From the NCBI RefSeq assembly GCF_021919345.1, contig NZ_CP089293.1, positions 1,984,001 to 2,048,000 on the forward strand: DNA of 64,000 nucleotides, read 5' to 3'. This stretch comes from Paenarthrobacter nicotinovorans. GTDB taxonomy: Bacteria > Actinomycetota > Actinomycetes > Actinomycetales > Micrococcaceae. The notes below the pieces were generated by a model, which did no database searches, was not told the DNA's origin, and saw only the letters and a program-made list of their open reading frames with translations. The position numbers were made by a program, and so were the translations under genes. This document shows, in pieces, positions 52,189 through 60,097 of the stretch (position 1 is its first letter; the number at the start of each line of letters is the position of its first letter).

Positions 52189-52449
52189 AGGTTGGCCCAT
52201 TCCCGGCGAGACCTGGACAAATTCGATTCCCTGTTGCTGCTTTTTGACGGGCCCGCGCTTGAAGCCTTTGGCGTCGAGGTGGTTTCCAGCCCTGTAGGCC
52301 GCCAACGCCTCATCAAAGATCCCGTTGAGTCGGCTTGCGGCGAAGATTTCCCGAGTTCCGTCGGTGAACTCGATGGCCACAGTAACGCTTGATGGGAAGT
52401 GCCGCTTCATGCGGATGAAGCCTTGGGCGTCCTGGTGCAGTGAGATCAC
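52174..52449 (-). CDS. Hypothetical protein coupled to the MFS gene
   Basis: 91 residues, soluble. The middle has SVTVAIEFTDGTREIFAASRLNGIFDEAL, followed by a basic tail (GFKRGPVKKQQQGIEF). No family recognised. A GTG start at 52449 overlaps the MFS stop by 4 bases (GTGA), so it is a real, translationally coupled gene rather than a random frame. The role may be tied to the MFS transporter. Confidence 0.65.
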   Translation of the reverse strand: MISLHQDAQGFIRMKRHFPSSVTVAIEFTDGTREIFAASRLNGIFDEALAAYRAGNHLDAKGFKRGPVKKQQQGIEFVQVSPGMGQPLPSP

Positions 52450-53759
52450 GTAGTGTCCGCGCTTTCATTGTTCGGGTTGGAATCGGGAGTGCTGGACCGG
52501 TCTGCCGCTGCGCCCTGCTTGCGGCTCGCCAACAGGAACGGCACGGAAAGCAGTTCGATGACTCCGGCCATGGCCAGCGACGCCGGATATCCGTACAGGT
52601 CTGCGCCACGGCCCAACAATGGCTGAATGACGACGCCACCGCTCGAGCCCATCAGAGAATCGAAGCTGAGGACAGTTGCCCGCTGTTTGGAAGGGATCAT
52701 GTCGTTCACGTACGCCTGCCGGACCGGGGTGACGGCAGATCCCACCACGCCCCATAGCGCCAACAGTACCAAGGCGATCCAAAAACTGTGGGTGATCCCT
52801 AAGACCAGCAGGATCACGCAGCCACCCGTCCCGCCCAGGATCAGTACAGAAGTGCGTTTGTGGAAAAGGCTCCGGGCGTGAGGTGCCAACCAACCGCCAA
52901 GGATTTGCGAGCCGGCCACGATCGCGGCGGCAAGACCGGCGATTGAATAGGCCTGCGGGTCGCCGAAGAGGTCAAGAAGATAGGGCTGCAACGCATAAAA
53001 GACATAGATGCCGACGCCGGCACTGAAGGGCGCGGCCAGCATCACGAATCGTACGGGCGGGTTTTTCAGCCCGTTCTCGATCGACGCCGTCAGTACGGCA
53101 CGGGTAGCCCGTAGCGGGTGCGTCGAACGCTCCGGTGAGAAGCCGACGTCGTGCATGAGTCCGAAGGCGACGGCGAACATGGCAAGCAGCACCGCGACGC
53201 GGAGCAGGAACGGCACCCCAAGGTTGGTGGCCTGGGCGATCACGCCGCCGGCCACGGAACCCAGAAGCATCGCCACGCCCTGGACCATCTGGCCCCGGCC
53301 AAGTACGGATTCAAGTCCGCCTTCATAGCCGGAGAAACGAAGGGCATCAACAAGCCATGCCTCAACGGCCCCGGAGAAGAACGTGAATCCCAGGCCCAGG
53401 AGGACGGAGACCACAGCCCACATCCAGAAAGCACCCGAGATCTGCCACAGAAGGTAGTACAAGTAGGTGGATGCCGCCAGCGTGACGGTCCCCAGAAGGA
53501 ACGACGTGCGCCGTCCCCAGCCATCGGCCACTACGCCAGTGGGTATTTCGAAGAGGACCATGCCGGCTGTGAAGAAAGCATTGGCGGCGAAGGCCTCAAG
53601 GTTACTCAGCCCGGCGTCCAGCAGGAACAGGGTATTGATGCCCCAGATGAAAGACGCCGCAACCGTATTGCCGAGCGTCAATGTGAGGTAGACGCGTTGG
53701 ATTTTGCGGGCGTCCTGGTTCAGGGTGTCGCCGGTCCCGCGGGCGCGTGGAGGGGCCAC
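52446..53759 (-). CDS. MFS transporter
   Basis: 437 residues with 12 helices of the major facilitator fold: the loop 2-3 motif GVVADGWGRRTSFLLG (about 72-87), FFSGAVEAWLVDAL, and a second half with GSAVTPVRQAYVNDMIPSKQRATVLSF. The last resembles drug/efflux MFS of the DHA1-like group. Substrate unknown. It starts with GTG 53759, preceded by GAGAAT and 6 bases, near the leaderless spacing but lacking the T of TANNNT. Confidence 0.9.
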   Translation of the reverse strand: MAPPRARGTGDTLNQDARKIQRVYLTLTLGNTVAASFIWGINTLFLLDAGLSNLEAFAANAFFTAGMVLFEIPTGVVADGWGRRTSFLLGTVTLAASTYLYYLLWQISGAFWMWAVVSVLLGLGFTFFSGAVEAWLVDALRFSGYEGGLESVLGRGQMVQGVAMLLGSVAGGVIAQATNLGVPFLLRVAVLLAMFAVAFGLMHDVGFSPERSTHPLRATRAVLTASIENGLKNPPVRFVMLAAPFSAGVGIYVFYALQPYLLDLFGDPQAYSIAGLAAAIVAGSQILGGWLAPHARSLFHKRTSVLILGGTGGCVILLVLGITHSFWIALVLLALWGVVGSAVTPVRQAYVNDMIPSKQRATVLSFDSLMGSSGGVVIQPLLGRGADLYGYPASLAMAGVIELLSVPFLLASRKQGAAADRSSTPDSNPNNESADTT

Positions 53760-53831
53760 GTGCCTATTCTCGCCCCGTTTGCTTCGCTCCGCCAGATCCG
53801 TCTGCAGTCAGCTTTCGGCCGCTGACAGAAG

Positions 53832-53868
53832 CGGCCCGGATCCCCGCACGAGGCGGGGATCCGGGCCG
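53832..53868. terminator. 16-bp perfect hairpin downstream of the DUF3100 gene
   Basis: CGGCCCGGATCCCCGC (53832-53847) and its exact complement (53853-53868) with a 5-base ACGAG loop. It ends the RpiR-led operon (minus strand) and can also serve as insulation before the MFS promoter. Confidence 0.85.
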
Positions 53869-53878
53869 AAGCCGTTTG

Positions 53879-55255
53879 TCAGTGCCAGAGTCCCAAGGCG
53901 AACTCGGCGATGACTGTGGAGAGGATGAACGACGCAGTGATGGCGACCAGGCCCACGGGGATGATCTTCCAGCCGATGTTGCGCAGGAGGGGAATGTCCT
54001 TACCGAGGGAGAGCCCGGCCAACGTCAGCATCACTGTGGCGATGGACAGGAAGTCCACGGTCTTCACAGCCTCATTCAAGACGCCGGCACCGAAGAACCA
54101 CGGGCTGGAAATGTAGGCGCCGATGGTGGTGATGAAGACTATGGCAGAGATTTTCCTGGTGACCTTTGCCAGGAACAAGCTGACGAGCACCAAGGCGAGC
54201 ATGATGCCGTAGCCGGCAATGATTGACAGGCTCAGGCCCTTGGCGGCCACCGATGCGGTACCGATGCCCAGCACTGTCAGGACGGACAGCGAAAGCCACA
54301 ACGGCAACTTGATGGCAGCCGAGGACTTAGCGACTTCTTCGCGGAAGCGGCGGTTCTCTTCTGCTTGGACCTCGTCCTGCTCGACCTCAGCTGCGGTGCG
54401 GGTTTGGGGAGCCACAGCCGTGCCGGCGGCAACCTTCTGCGGTTCCTTGTTGCGCGTGAGCAGTTTGTAGAAGCGGTCGGCCACGGGCAAGGCAATGTAG
54501 ATGCCAACGTAGACACCCAGGATGGTGGTGATGAGGTTGGAGACGGCGGCCATGCCTAGGATGGCTTCCTGGTCGCCGGGGTAGGCTGCGATGATGCTCG
54601 CCGCCGAGGCCGCCATCATGGAGCCGGAACCAACGCCCGCACCCATGGCCAGGGCCAGGGGATCGAAGATCTTCCAGTTGGCCACCAACGAGGTCAGCAA
54701 GGTGATGAAGATGGCACCGAACAGGGTGCCGAAGACGTACATGGCCAGGACGCCGCGGTACTGATCGGAATCCGGGCCGTACTTCTCCGAGACCATGGCG
54801 AAGGAGGGCTCGCGGTCAAGGGAGAACGTTGCGCCCACGGTTGCCTTACCCATGCGAAGCAGTACGGCCAGGGGCAGCGCCAACACGATGGTTCCCAACA
54901 AGTGGCCCACTTCCTGCAGCAGCAGTGCGGGGCCGGCCTTGATGAGGCTCGGCAGGCTCGGCCCGATGTTGAAGGCGAGCCTGGCCACCAGGAGCAGAAC
55001 CGCGACGCCGACCAGGGCCGCCGCGACGCGCTGGAGGTCGAGGCCGAGCGGCTTGAACTTCTGGATGGAGACCAACAGGCCGAGGATAAGTCCCCACACC
55101 ATGGGGAAGATGATGATCGCGCCAATGCCAAGATCAATCTTGGCCTGGCCAATGAACTGGACCGCAAGGGCGATGACAAACGCCAGCGCGGCAATGGGAA
55201 GCGTAAGCCGTGTTCCGGCTTTGTCCGTCCGCGCGGTTTCGGTGCTGGTGCTCAT
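53879..55255 (-). CDS. DUF3100 membrane protein (putative transporter)
   Basis: 458 residues with about 11 helices. It carries the DUF3100 pattern (GIGAIIIFPMVWGLILGLL, LLGTIVLALPLAVLLRMGKATVGATFSLDREPSFAMVSEKYG, GAGVGSGSMMAASAASIIAAYPGDQ), and the loop near residue 290 is charged. The substrate is unknown, but its ATG overlaps the stop of the M20 amidohydrolase gene by 4 bases, so it likely imports the amide or the product handled by that enzyme. It is the last gene of the RpiR operon. Confidence 0.85.
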   Translation of the reverse strand: MSTSTETARTDKAGTRLTLPIAALAFVIALAVQFIGQAKIDLGIGAIIIFPMVWGLILGLLVSIQKFKPLGLDLQRVAAALVGVAVLLLVARLAFNIGPSLPSLIKAGPALLLQEVGHLLGTIVLALPLAVLLRMGKATVGATFSLDREPSFAMVSEKYGPDSDQYRGVLAMYVFGTLFGAIFITLLTSLVANWKIFDPLALAMGAGVGSGSMMAASAASIIAAYPGDQEAILGMAAVSNLITTILGVYVGIYIALPVADRFYKLLTRNKEPQKVAAGTAVAPQTRTAAEVEQDEVQAEENRRFREEVAKSSAAIKLPLWLSLSVLTVLGIGTASVAAKGLSLSIIAGYGIMLALVLVSLFLAKVTRKISAIVFITTIGAYISSPWFFGAGVLNEAVKTVDFLSIATVMLTLAGLSLGKDIPLLRNIGWKIIPVGLVAITASFILSTVIAEFALGLWH

Positions 55256-56475
55256 GATGTTGCTTCCTGGATCGGGGCTTCACGGCGGTAGGCCGCATTG
55301 ACGAAGCGTTCTCTCTGCTGGGGATTGGTTGCGGCACCCGCCACAGTCCAAGCCAGCGCGGTGGCTGCCTCGAACATCACGGCGTATGCCTCGGGTGTGT
55401 TCGCAAGAGCTGCAAAGCCGTGCGAGTGGATGGGGACGTTGGCTCCTGGAATGCTCAGCCACGGGTGCAAGGAGGGAATTACTTGGGAGATGTTGCCCAT
55501 GTCCGTGGAGCCGCCGCCCATTCCTGCCGCCGGGGAAGTGTCCTTGCCGAACGCGTCCATGGCTTCGGTCCAGTGTGCGGCAAGTTCGCCGTCCTGGATC
55601 AGCGGCTCATAGAGCGGTTCCGCCGCCGTGATCTCCAGGGTGGTCCCGGTTGCAAGTGCGGCGCCTTCGAAGCAGCGCTTGACCCGTTCGAGCAGTGCCT
55701 CGTACTCCGCGAGCGTGAAGGCCCTGCATTCGAACGGAACCACGGCATGGTCCGGAATGATGTTGGTGACGTGTCCGGCTTCCGCCACGTAACAGGCAAT
55801 ACGGTGGTCTCCCGGAATTTGCTGGCGGAGCAAGCCGATCGCCACCTGGCTGAGCACGGCTGCGTCCCCGGCGTTGACGCCCAGATGCGGGGCGGCAGCC
55901 GCGTGGGCAGCCTTTCCGGTGAACACGGCCTCGTAACGGCCCACTGCTTGAGCCGTTGTCCCGGCGGGGTTGTACGTGACGCCGTCCTGGACCGGGTGGA
56001 CCATTAAAGCAAGGCCGACGCCGTCGAAGGCGCCCCGCTCCAGCATCAGCACTTTGCCGCCTCCGTGTTCCTCGGCCGGCGTGCCGATCGCCTTCAACGT
56101 GATGCCGAGTTCGTCCACATGGGGGAGCAGGGCCAGTGCCGCAGCTATCGATGCTCCCGCGATGAGGTTGTGTCCACAAGCGTGACCCACTGAGGGCAGG
56201 GCATCGTATTCCACGCACAGGGCAACAGTGAGTTCACCGGTTCCCGCGGTGGCGGTGAAGGCTGTTGGAAGCCCGGCCGTTCCTTGGGTGACGTCAAAGC
56301 CGCCTTCGGCGAGCAGGGAGGTTATTGACTCTGCGGCATGGACTTCTTGGAAGGAGATCTCGGGGTTGGCGTGCAGCTCCTGCGAGAGTGCCTGAACCCG
56401 GGGTTTCCAGGCATTGACGCCGTCCGCCAAGGCTTGACGCAGCGGAAGTGATGAGGCCGTAGTGGTGATTTCCAT
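55252..56475 (-). CDS. M20 family metallopeptidase/amidohydrolase
   Basis: 407 residues. Zinc-binding motifs are VGHACGHNLIAGAS (His near 98 and 102), PAEEHGGGKV with the catalytic/bridging Glu, and a lid domain with GKAAHAAAAPHLGVNA. The family is that of N-acyl-amino acid amidohydrolases, AbgB and PM20D2-like dipeptidases. It cuts an amide bond between an acyl group and an amino acid or amine. ATG 56475 with AGGAA ahead. Between an ALDH and the DUF3100 carrier, it would feed amide-derived acids into the same pathway. Confidence 0.9.
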   Translation of the reverse strand: MEITTTASSLPLRQALADGVNAWKPRVQALSQELHANPEISFQEVHAAESITSLLAEGGFDVTQGTAGLPTAFTATAGTGELTVALCVEYDALPSVGHACGHNLIAGASIAAALALLPHVDELGITLKAIGTPAEEHGGGKVLMLERGAFDGVGLALMVHPVQDGVTYNPAGTTAQAVGRYEAVFTGKAAHAAAAPHLGVNAGDAAVLSQVAIGLLRQQIPGDHRIACYVAEAGHVTNIIPDHAVVPFECRAFTLAEYEALLERVKRCFEGAALATGTTLEITAAEPLYEPLIQDGELAAHWTEAMDAFGKDTSPAAGMGGGSTDMGNISQVIPSLHPWLSIPGANVPIHSHGFAALANTPEAYAVMFEAATALAWTVAGAATNPQQRERFVNAAYRREAPIQEATS

Positions 56476-56486
56476 GATTCTTCCTG

Positions 56487-58034
56487 CTAGTAGGACAGGG
56501 ACGGGAAGGGGGATCCGGCTGCACGGGTGGGAACCCAAACCGCCTTGGTCTGCGTGTACTCGTCCAATACGCCGGGCCCGGAGGATCGGCCGTGGCCGGA
56601 ATCGCCGAAACCGCCAAAGGGAACGGCAACGTGGATGGTCTTGTACGAGTTGATCCAGAACGTCCCTGCCTTCACCTCACGGGCGATGTGGTGGGCCCGG
56701 GAAACGTCCGAGGTCCACACAGCGCCGGCCAGTCCGAAGTTGGTGTTGTTGGCACGGGCAATTGCTTCGGCTTCCGTGTCAAAGGCGTCGGCACCGACTA
56801 CTGGTCCGAAGACTTCAGTGGTCTCCAGGCGGTTTGCCGGTGTCACGCCATCCAACAGCGTCGGCATGACCCAGTGGCCGCCAGCCAGAGACGACCCGGC
56901 CAAGGACTCAGGCAACGTTCCGCCCGTGAGCCTGCGGCCGCCGTCGTTCATTCCCTGTTCAATCAGCGAAGTGACGGTCGCGAACTGGGGCGCGGTGATA
57001 ATCGGCCCCACTTCGGTGGCGGCGTCCAGTGGATCCCCGACCCGAAGCCGGGCAGCACGTTCGGCCACCATGTCAATAAACCGGGCGTGAACGCTGCGTT
57101 CGACCAGTAGGCGCGACCCTGCCACGCAGGATTGCCCGGCGCCGGAGAAGATGGCGGAGATGGCGCCGTCGGCGGCGCGCTCGAGGTCGGCGTCGGCGAA
57201 GACGATATTGGCACTCTTGCCGCCAAGCTCCAACAGGGCTGGAATTCCGGCTTCCGCGGCGGCTACGGCAACCCGGCGGCCCGTGGGAACCGAACCGATG
57301 AAGCTGACTTTGCCGACCCGGCGATCAGACGTGAGAGTGGCTCCGACGGTCTGCCCGAGTCCCACGGCTACGTTGAACGCGCCGTCGGGAAGGCCGGCTT
57401 CGTGGGCCAGCTGTGCGAGCCGCACCGTTGTAGCCGGGGTGAATTCGCTGGGCTTGATGATGACGGCGTTGCCCGCCGCCAGCGGCGCGGCTGAGTTCCA
57501 ACCGGCCGTGAACAGCGGGGCGTTCCATGGCGTGATGGCGACGACGACGCCCCACGGAACCCGCTCCGTGTAGGTGTGCCACGGGCCGGGCACGGGTATG
57601 GTCTGGCCGGTGAGTTTGTCGGCCCAGCCTGCGTAGTAGCCGAACATTTCAGCTACCTTGGACGCTTCAACGCGGGCGTCGCGGATGGGCTTTCCCGTGG
57701 TGGCCGATTCGAGGATCGCCAGTTCTTCGGTGTGTGCTTCGACCATCCTGCTGACGTTGCGGAGGATGGCGGCGCGTTCGAAGCCGTTCAGCGATCCCCA
57801 CGCCGCTGCGCCCCGGACGGAGCTCTGCAGGATGGCATCGGCGCCCCCGGTGCCAGGGTCGGCATAGGTGGCAAAGGCTTCGCCCGTGGCCGCTGACGTC
57901 AGGGTGACGGAAGCGCCGGAGCCGGCGGCCACTTCGCCGTCGACGAACGCGCCAAGCCCTGAAGGGAAGGCGGAGTCCAGGACGGTCCGGGCTGTTGCGG
58001 TGGAGGAAGCCGCGGGGGCTGTGGTGATGCTCAA
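56487..58034 (-). CDS. NAD(P)-dependent aldehyde dehydrogenase
   Basis: 515 residues. Cofactor and active-site motifs are VVAITPWNAPLFTAGWNSAAPL, KPSEFTPAT, LELGGKSANIVFADAD with the Glu, GAGQSCVAGSRLLVE with the Cys (about 313), and EVFGPVV. The start is TTG 58034 with AAGGAC 8 bases before. The N-terminal 20 residues are an Ala/Thr-rich extension. Clustered with a 3-hydroxyacid dehydrogenase, it likely oxidises the semialdehyde formed by that enzyme. Confidence 0.92.
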   Translation of the reverse strand: MSITTAPAASSTATARTVLDSAFPSGLGAFVDGEVAAGSGASVTLTSAATGEAFATYADPGTGGADAILQSSVRGAAAWGSLNGFERAAILRNVSRMVEAHTEELAILESATTGKPIRDARVEASKVAEMFGYYAGWADKLTGQTIPVPGPWHTYTERVPWGVVVAITPWNAPLFTAGWNSAAPLAAGNAVIIKPSEFTPATTVRLAQLAHEAGLPDGAFNVAVGLGQTVGATLTSDRRVGKVSFIGSVPTGRRVAVAAAEAGIPALLELGGKSANIVFADADLERAADGAISAIFSGAGQSCVAGSRLLVERSVHARFIDMVAERAARLRVGDPLDAATEVGPIITAPQFATVTSLIEQGMNDGGRRLTGGTLPESLAGSSLAGGHWVMPTLLDGVTPANRLETTEVFGPVVGADAFDTEAEAIARANNTNFGLAGAVWTSDVSRAHHIAREVKAGTFWINSYKTIHVAVPFGGFGDSGHGRSSGPGVLDEYTQTKAVWVPTRAAGSPFPSLSY

Positions 58035-58061
58035 GGTAATGTCCTTCTGTTGCTGGGGGCG

Positions 58062-58967
58062 CTATGCGATGTGCGTGGTGCCGGGGGCGCCGGCGGGGGT
58101 AACAGCGGGAGCTACGGTCCTGGCGATTTCGGTGAAGTCGGCGGCCGGGCCGAGAGATGCCAGGGCGGCCTGCCACTGATCGGCCGCGGCAGCCAGGAGT
58201 TCCGGCTGTTCGCCGACCTGCCGGGCGATGTCGACGGCCAGGGATGCGTCCCGTGCCATCAGGCCGAGGGAGAAGCCGGAGTCGTGGGTGCCGGACAGGA
58301 TCCAGTTCGGGTACATCGCGGAGGAGACCTTGCTGCCCCCGGAGGCATTGCTGATGCTCGCGGCGGCCACTGCGGGATCGATTCCGTAGGCCTTTGCAAC
58401 GCCGAGCGCCTCGCCCACTGACACCAGATTGGCGGCGGCCAGGACGTTGTTCAACAGCTTCACGACGTTTCCGCTCCCAGGCCCGCCGATACGGGCATAC
58501 TTTCCGCCGGTGAGGGCTTCGAGGACGGGCTGTGCAGCCGCGGCAGCCGTGTCCGTTGCTCCAACGAACGCGCTCAGAGTCCCGGTGGCTGCGCCTTCGC
58601 GTCCACCGGAGACCGGCGCGTCCACAAAGCATGCGCCGTGGGATTCCGCCAGCGCTGCCATGGACGTACTCGTGCCCGGCTCGGAGGTAGTGGTGTCAAT
58701 GATTGCGATGGTCCCGGGTCCCGAGAGGAGCACCGGCACTGTTGCCTCGACAATGTGGGCCGAGGGCAGGGACAGCACAGCATATGGGATGCCGGCTAGA
58801 TCCCGGAGTTCTGCCGTGGTGGAAATTCCGGTTGCGGCAGCCGCGTTCCGGGCAACGTCCGAGGGGTCGAAGCCGGTGACGTCCCAGCCTGCGCGGTGCA
58901 GCGTGGACGCCATCGCACCTCCCATGGATCCGAGGCCGACGACGGCGATGCGGCGGGTGTTGCTCAT
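58062..58967 (-). CDS. 3-hydroxyisobutyrate dehydrogenase-family oxidoreductase
   Basis: 301 residues, beta-hydroxyacid dehydrogenase family. Rossmann VVGLGSMGGAMA (about 9-20), substrate loop DAPVSGGREGAATGTLSAFVG (about 119-139) and the catalytic Lys in GPGSGNVVKLLNN (about 170). The product would be a semialdehyde, for which the next gene encodes an aldehyde dehydrogenase. AGGAG lies before the ATG. Substrate not determined; the family includes 3-hydroxyisobutyrate, tartronate and glycerate-type acids. Confidence 0.92.
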   Translation of the reverse strand: MSNTRRIAVVGLGSMGGAMASTLHRAGWDVTGFDPSDVARNAAAATGISTTAELRDLAGIPYAVLSLPSAHIVEATVPVLLSGPGTIAIIDTTTSEPGTSTSMAALAESHGACFVDAPVSGGREGAATGTLSAFVGATDTAAAAAQPVLEALTGGKYARIGGPGSGNVVKLLNNVLAAANLVSVGEALGVAKAYGIDPAVAAASISNASGGSKVSSAMYPNWILSGTHDSGFSLGLMARDASLAVDIARQVGEQPELLAAAADQWQAALASLGPAADFTEIARTVAPAVTPAGAPGTTHIA

Positions 58968-59023
58968 GAATGCTCCTAGATGGGGATTGTGGGGGAAGAA
59001 GAATGTGGTTGCCGCAGGGCAGG

Positions 59024-59914
59024 TCAGTCCAGGTAGATGTCCAGGTCTTTCCAGAGTTGCTGGGTGCGCCGGATGGCTGATCGACTCCGTTCGGGGTGCG
59101 CCGCTTCCATGCCGGCCAAAAGGCCGTAGACCATGGAATTTGCCGCCGTCACGGACTGGAAGAAGGAGATCCCTTCGGAGGCAACGATCAGCAGGTGGTC
59201 AGCCGCGGCGGCCAGGCGCCCGCGGCGCATATCGCTGATGGCGACGACGGTGGCTCCGGACTGTTTGGCGGCTTCGGCAGTGACGATGATCTGCTGGACC
59301 GACCGCCACATATTGACCACCACCAGCACGTCGCCGGGGCCGAGGCTGTTGGCTGCGGAAGCGAGGTGTACGCCGCCACGGTTTTCCAAGGTGATGGGGT
59401 ACCCCATGGTGGAACCGAGGTGCGCCATGACACTTGCCGGTCCGGCGAAAGAGCCGATGCCGATGGTGGTGATGGACTTTGCCGAGGCCAGTGCGGCGAT
59501 GGCGGCTTCCACGTCCTCGGAAGTGTTCGAGTCAAGGGTGAGCCGCAGGTTTTCGATGTCGTGGTTCAGTGCGTCGTGGAGGGGGCTGTGGTGTTCACCG
59601 TGCTCGAGGAGGGTGTCCTCGGTGGAGATCATCACCAGGTACCGGGAGCGAAGTTCGCGTTGGAGGTCAGGCCAGCCCCGGTAGCCCAGACGCTGGGCGG
59701 TGCGTACAACTGTGGAGTTGTTGACGTCTGAGCGCTGCGCAATTTCGGCGATGTCAGCGTAGGAGGACAGCTGCGGATTGCGTGCAATGACCTCCACTAC
59801 CCGCGCCTGGGACTTGGATAATGCGACGTCGGGAAGCGCGTCGCCCAGCCAGGCGTGGTCCACAGGCTCCCGCGCCGCAGTGCCGGTACCCGACTCGTCT
59901 GGCTTGCTTGTCAC
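59024..59914 (-). CDS. RpiR/MurR-family transcriptional regulator
   Basis: 296 residues. An N-terminal helix-turn-helix (about 30-90, SKSQARVVEVIARNPQLSSYADIAEIAQRSDVNNSTVVRTAQRLG) and a SIS sugar-phosphate-binding-like domain (about 140-265, ITTIGIGSFAGPASVMAHL, GGVHLASAANSLGPGDVLVVVNMW). GTG 59914 with AAGGAG ahead. It is the first gene of the operon with HIBADH-type dehydrogenase, ALDH, M20 and DUF3100, so it probably controls them. TTGCAA boxes in its upstream region are candidate operators. Confidence 0.9.
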   Translation of the reverse strand: MTSKPDESGTGTAAREPVDHAWLGDALPDVALSKSQARVVEVIARNPQLSSYADIAEIAQRSDVNNSTVVRTAQRLGYRGWPDLQRELRSRYLVMISTEDTLLEHGEHHSPLHDALNHDIENLRLTLDSNTSEDVEAAIAALASAKSITTIGIGSFAGPASVMAHLGSTMGYPITLENRGGVHLASAANSLGPGDVLVVVNMWRSVQQIIVTAEAAKQSGATVVAISDMRRGRLAAAADHLLIVASEGISFFQSVTAANSMVYGLLAGMEAAHPERSRSAIRRTQQLWKDLDIYLD

Positions 59915-59927
59915 TACTCAAACTCCT

Positions 59928-60007
59928 TGTAACGCAGATCACTTGGCAATCTCGATTGCAATAAACATACTCTGCAATTTTGTTTGCAGCTAGTGGTTTG
60001 CGTTACA
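59928..60007. promoter_or_regulatory. Operator-rich region upstream of the RpiR gene
   Basis: Nested inverted repeats: TGTAACGCA (59928-59936) with TGCGTTACA (59999-60007); GCAAT-CTCG-ATTGC (59946-59959); CTGCAA-N6-TTGCAG (59972-59989). The TTGCAA core appears several times. RpiR proteins bind such dyads, so autoregulation is likely. Confidence 0.5.
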
Positions 60008-60053
60008 GGCATGTAAAAGTTCCACCCGAGGGCATGGGCGGGCGTTAGACGAC

Positions 60054-60088
60054 AAGTGCCAGGGACCCTGTGGGGGTCCCTGGCACTT
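60054..60088. terminator. 14-bp perfect hairpin after the aromatic hydroxylase gene
   Basis: AAGTGCCAGGGACC (60054-60067) pairs with GGTCCCTGGCACTT (60075-60088) over a 7-base loop. It follows the stop of the minus-strand hydroxylase gene and precedes the RpiR promoter. Confidence 0.85.
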
Positions 60089-60097
60089 ATCGTCACC

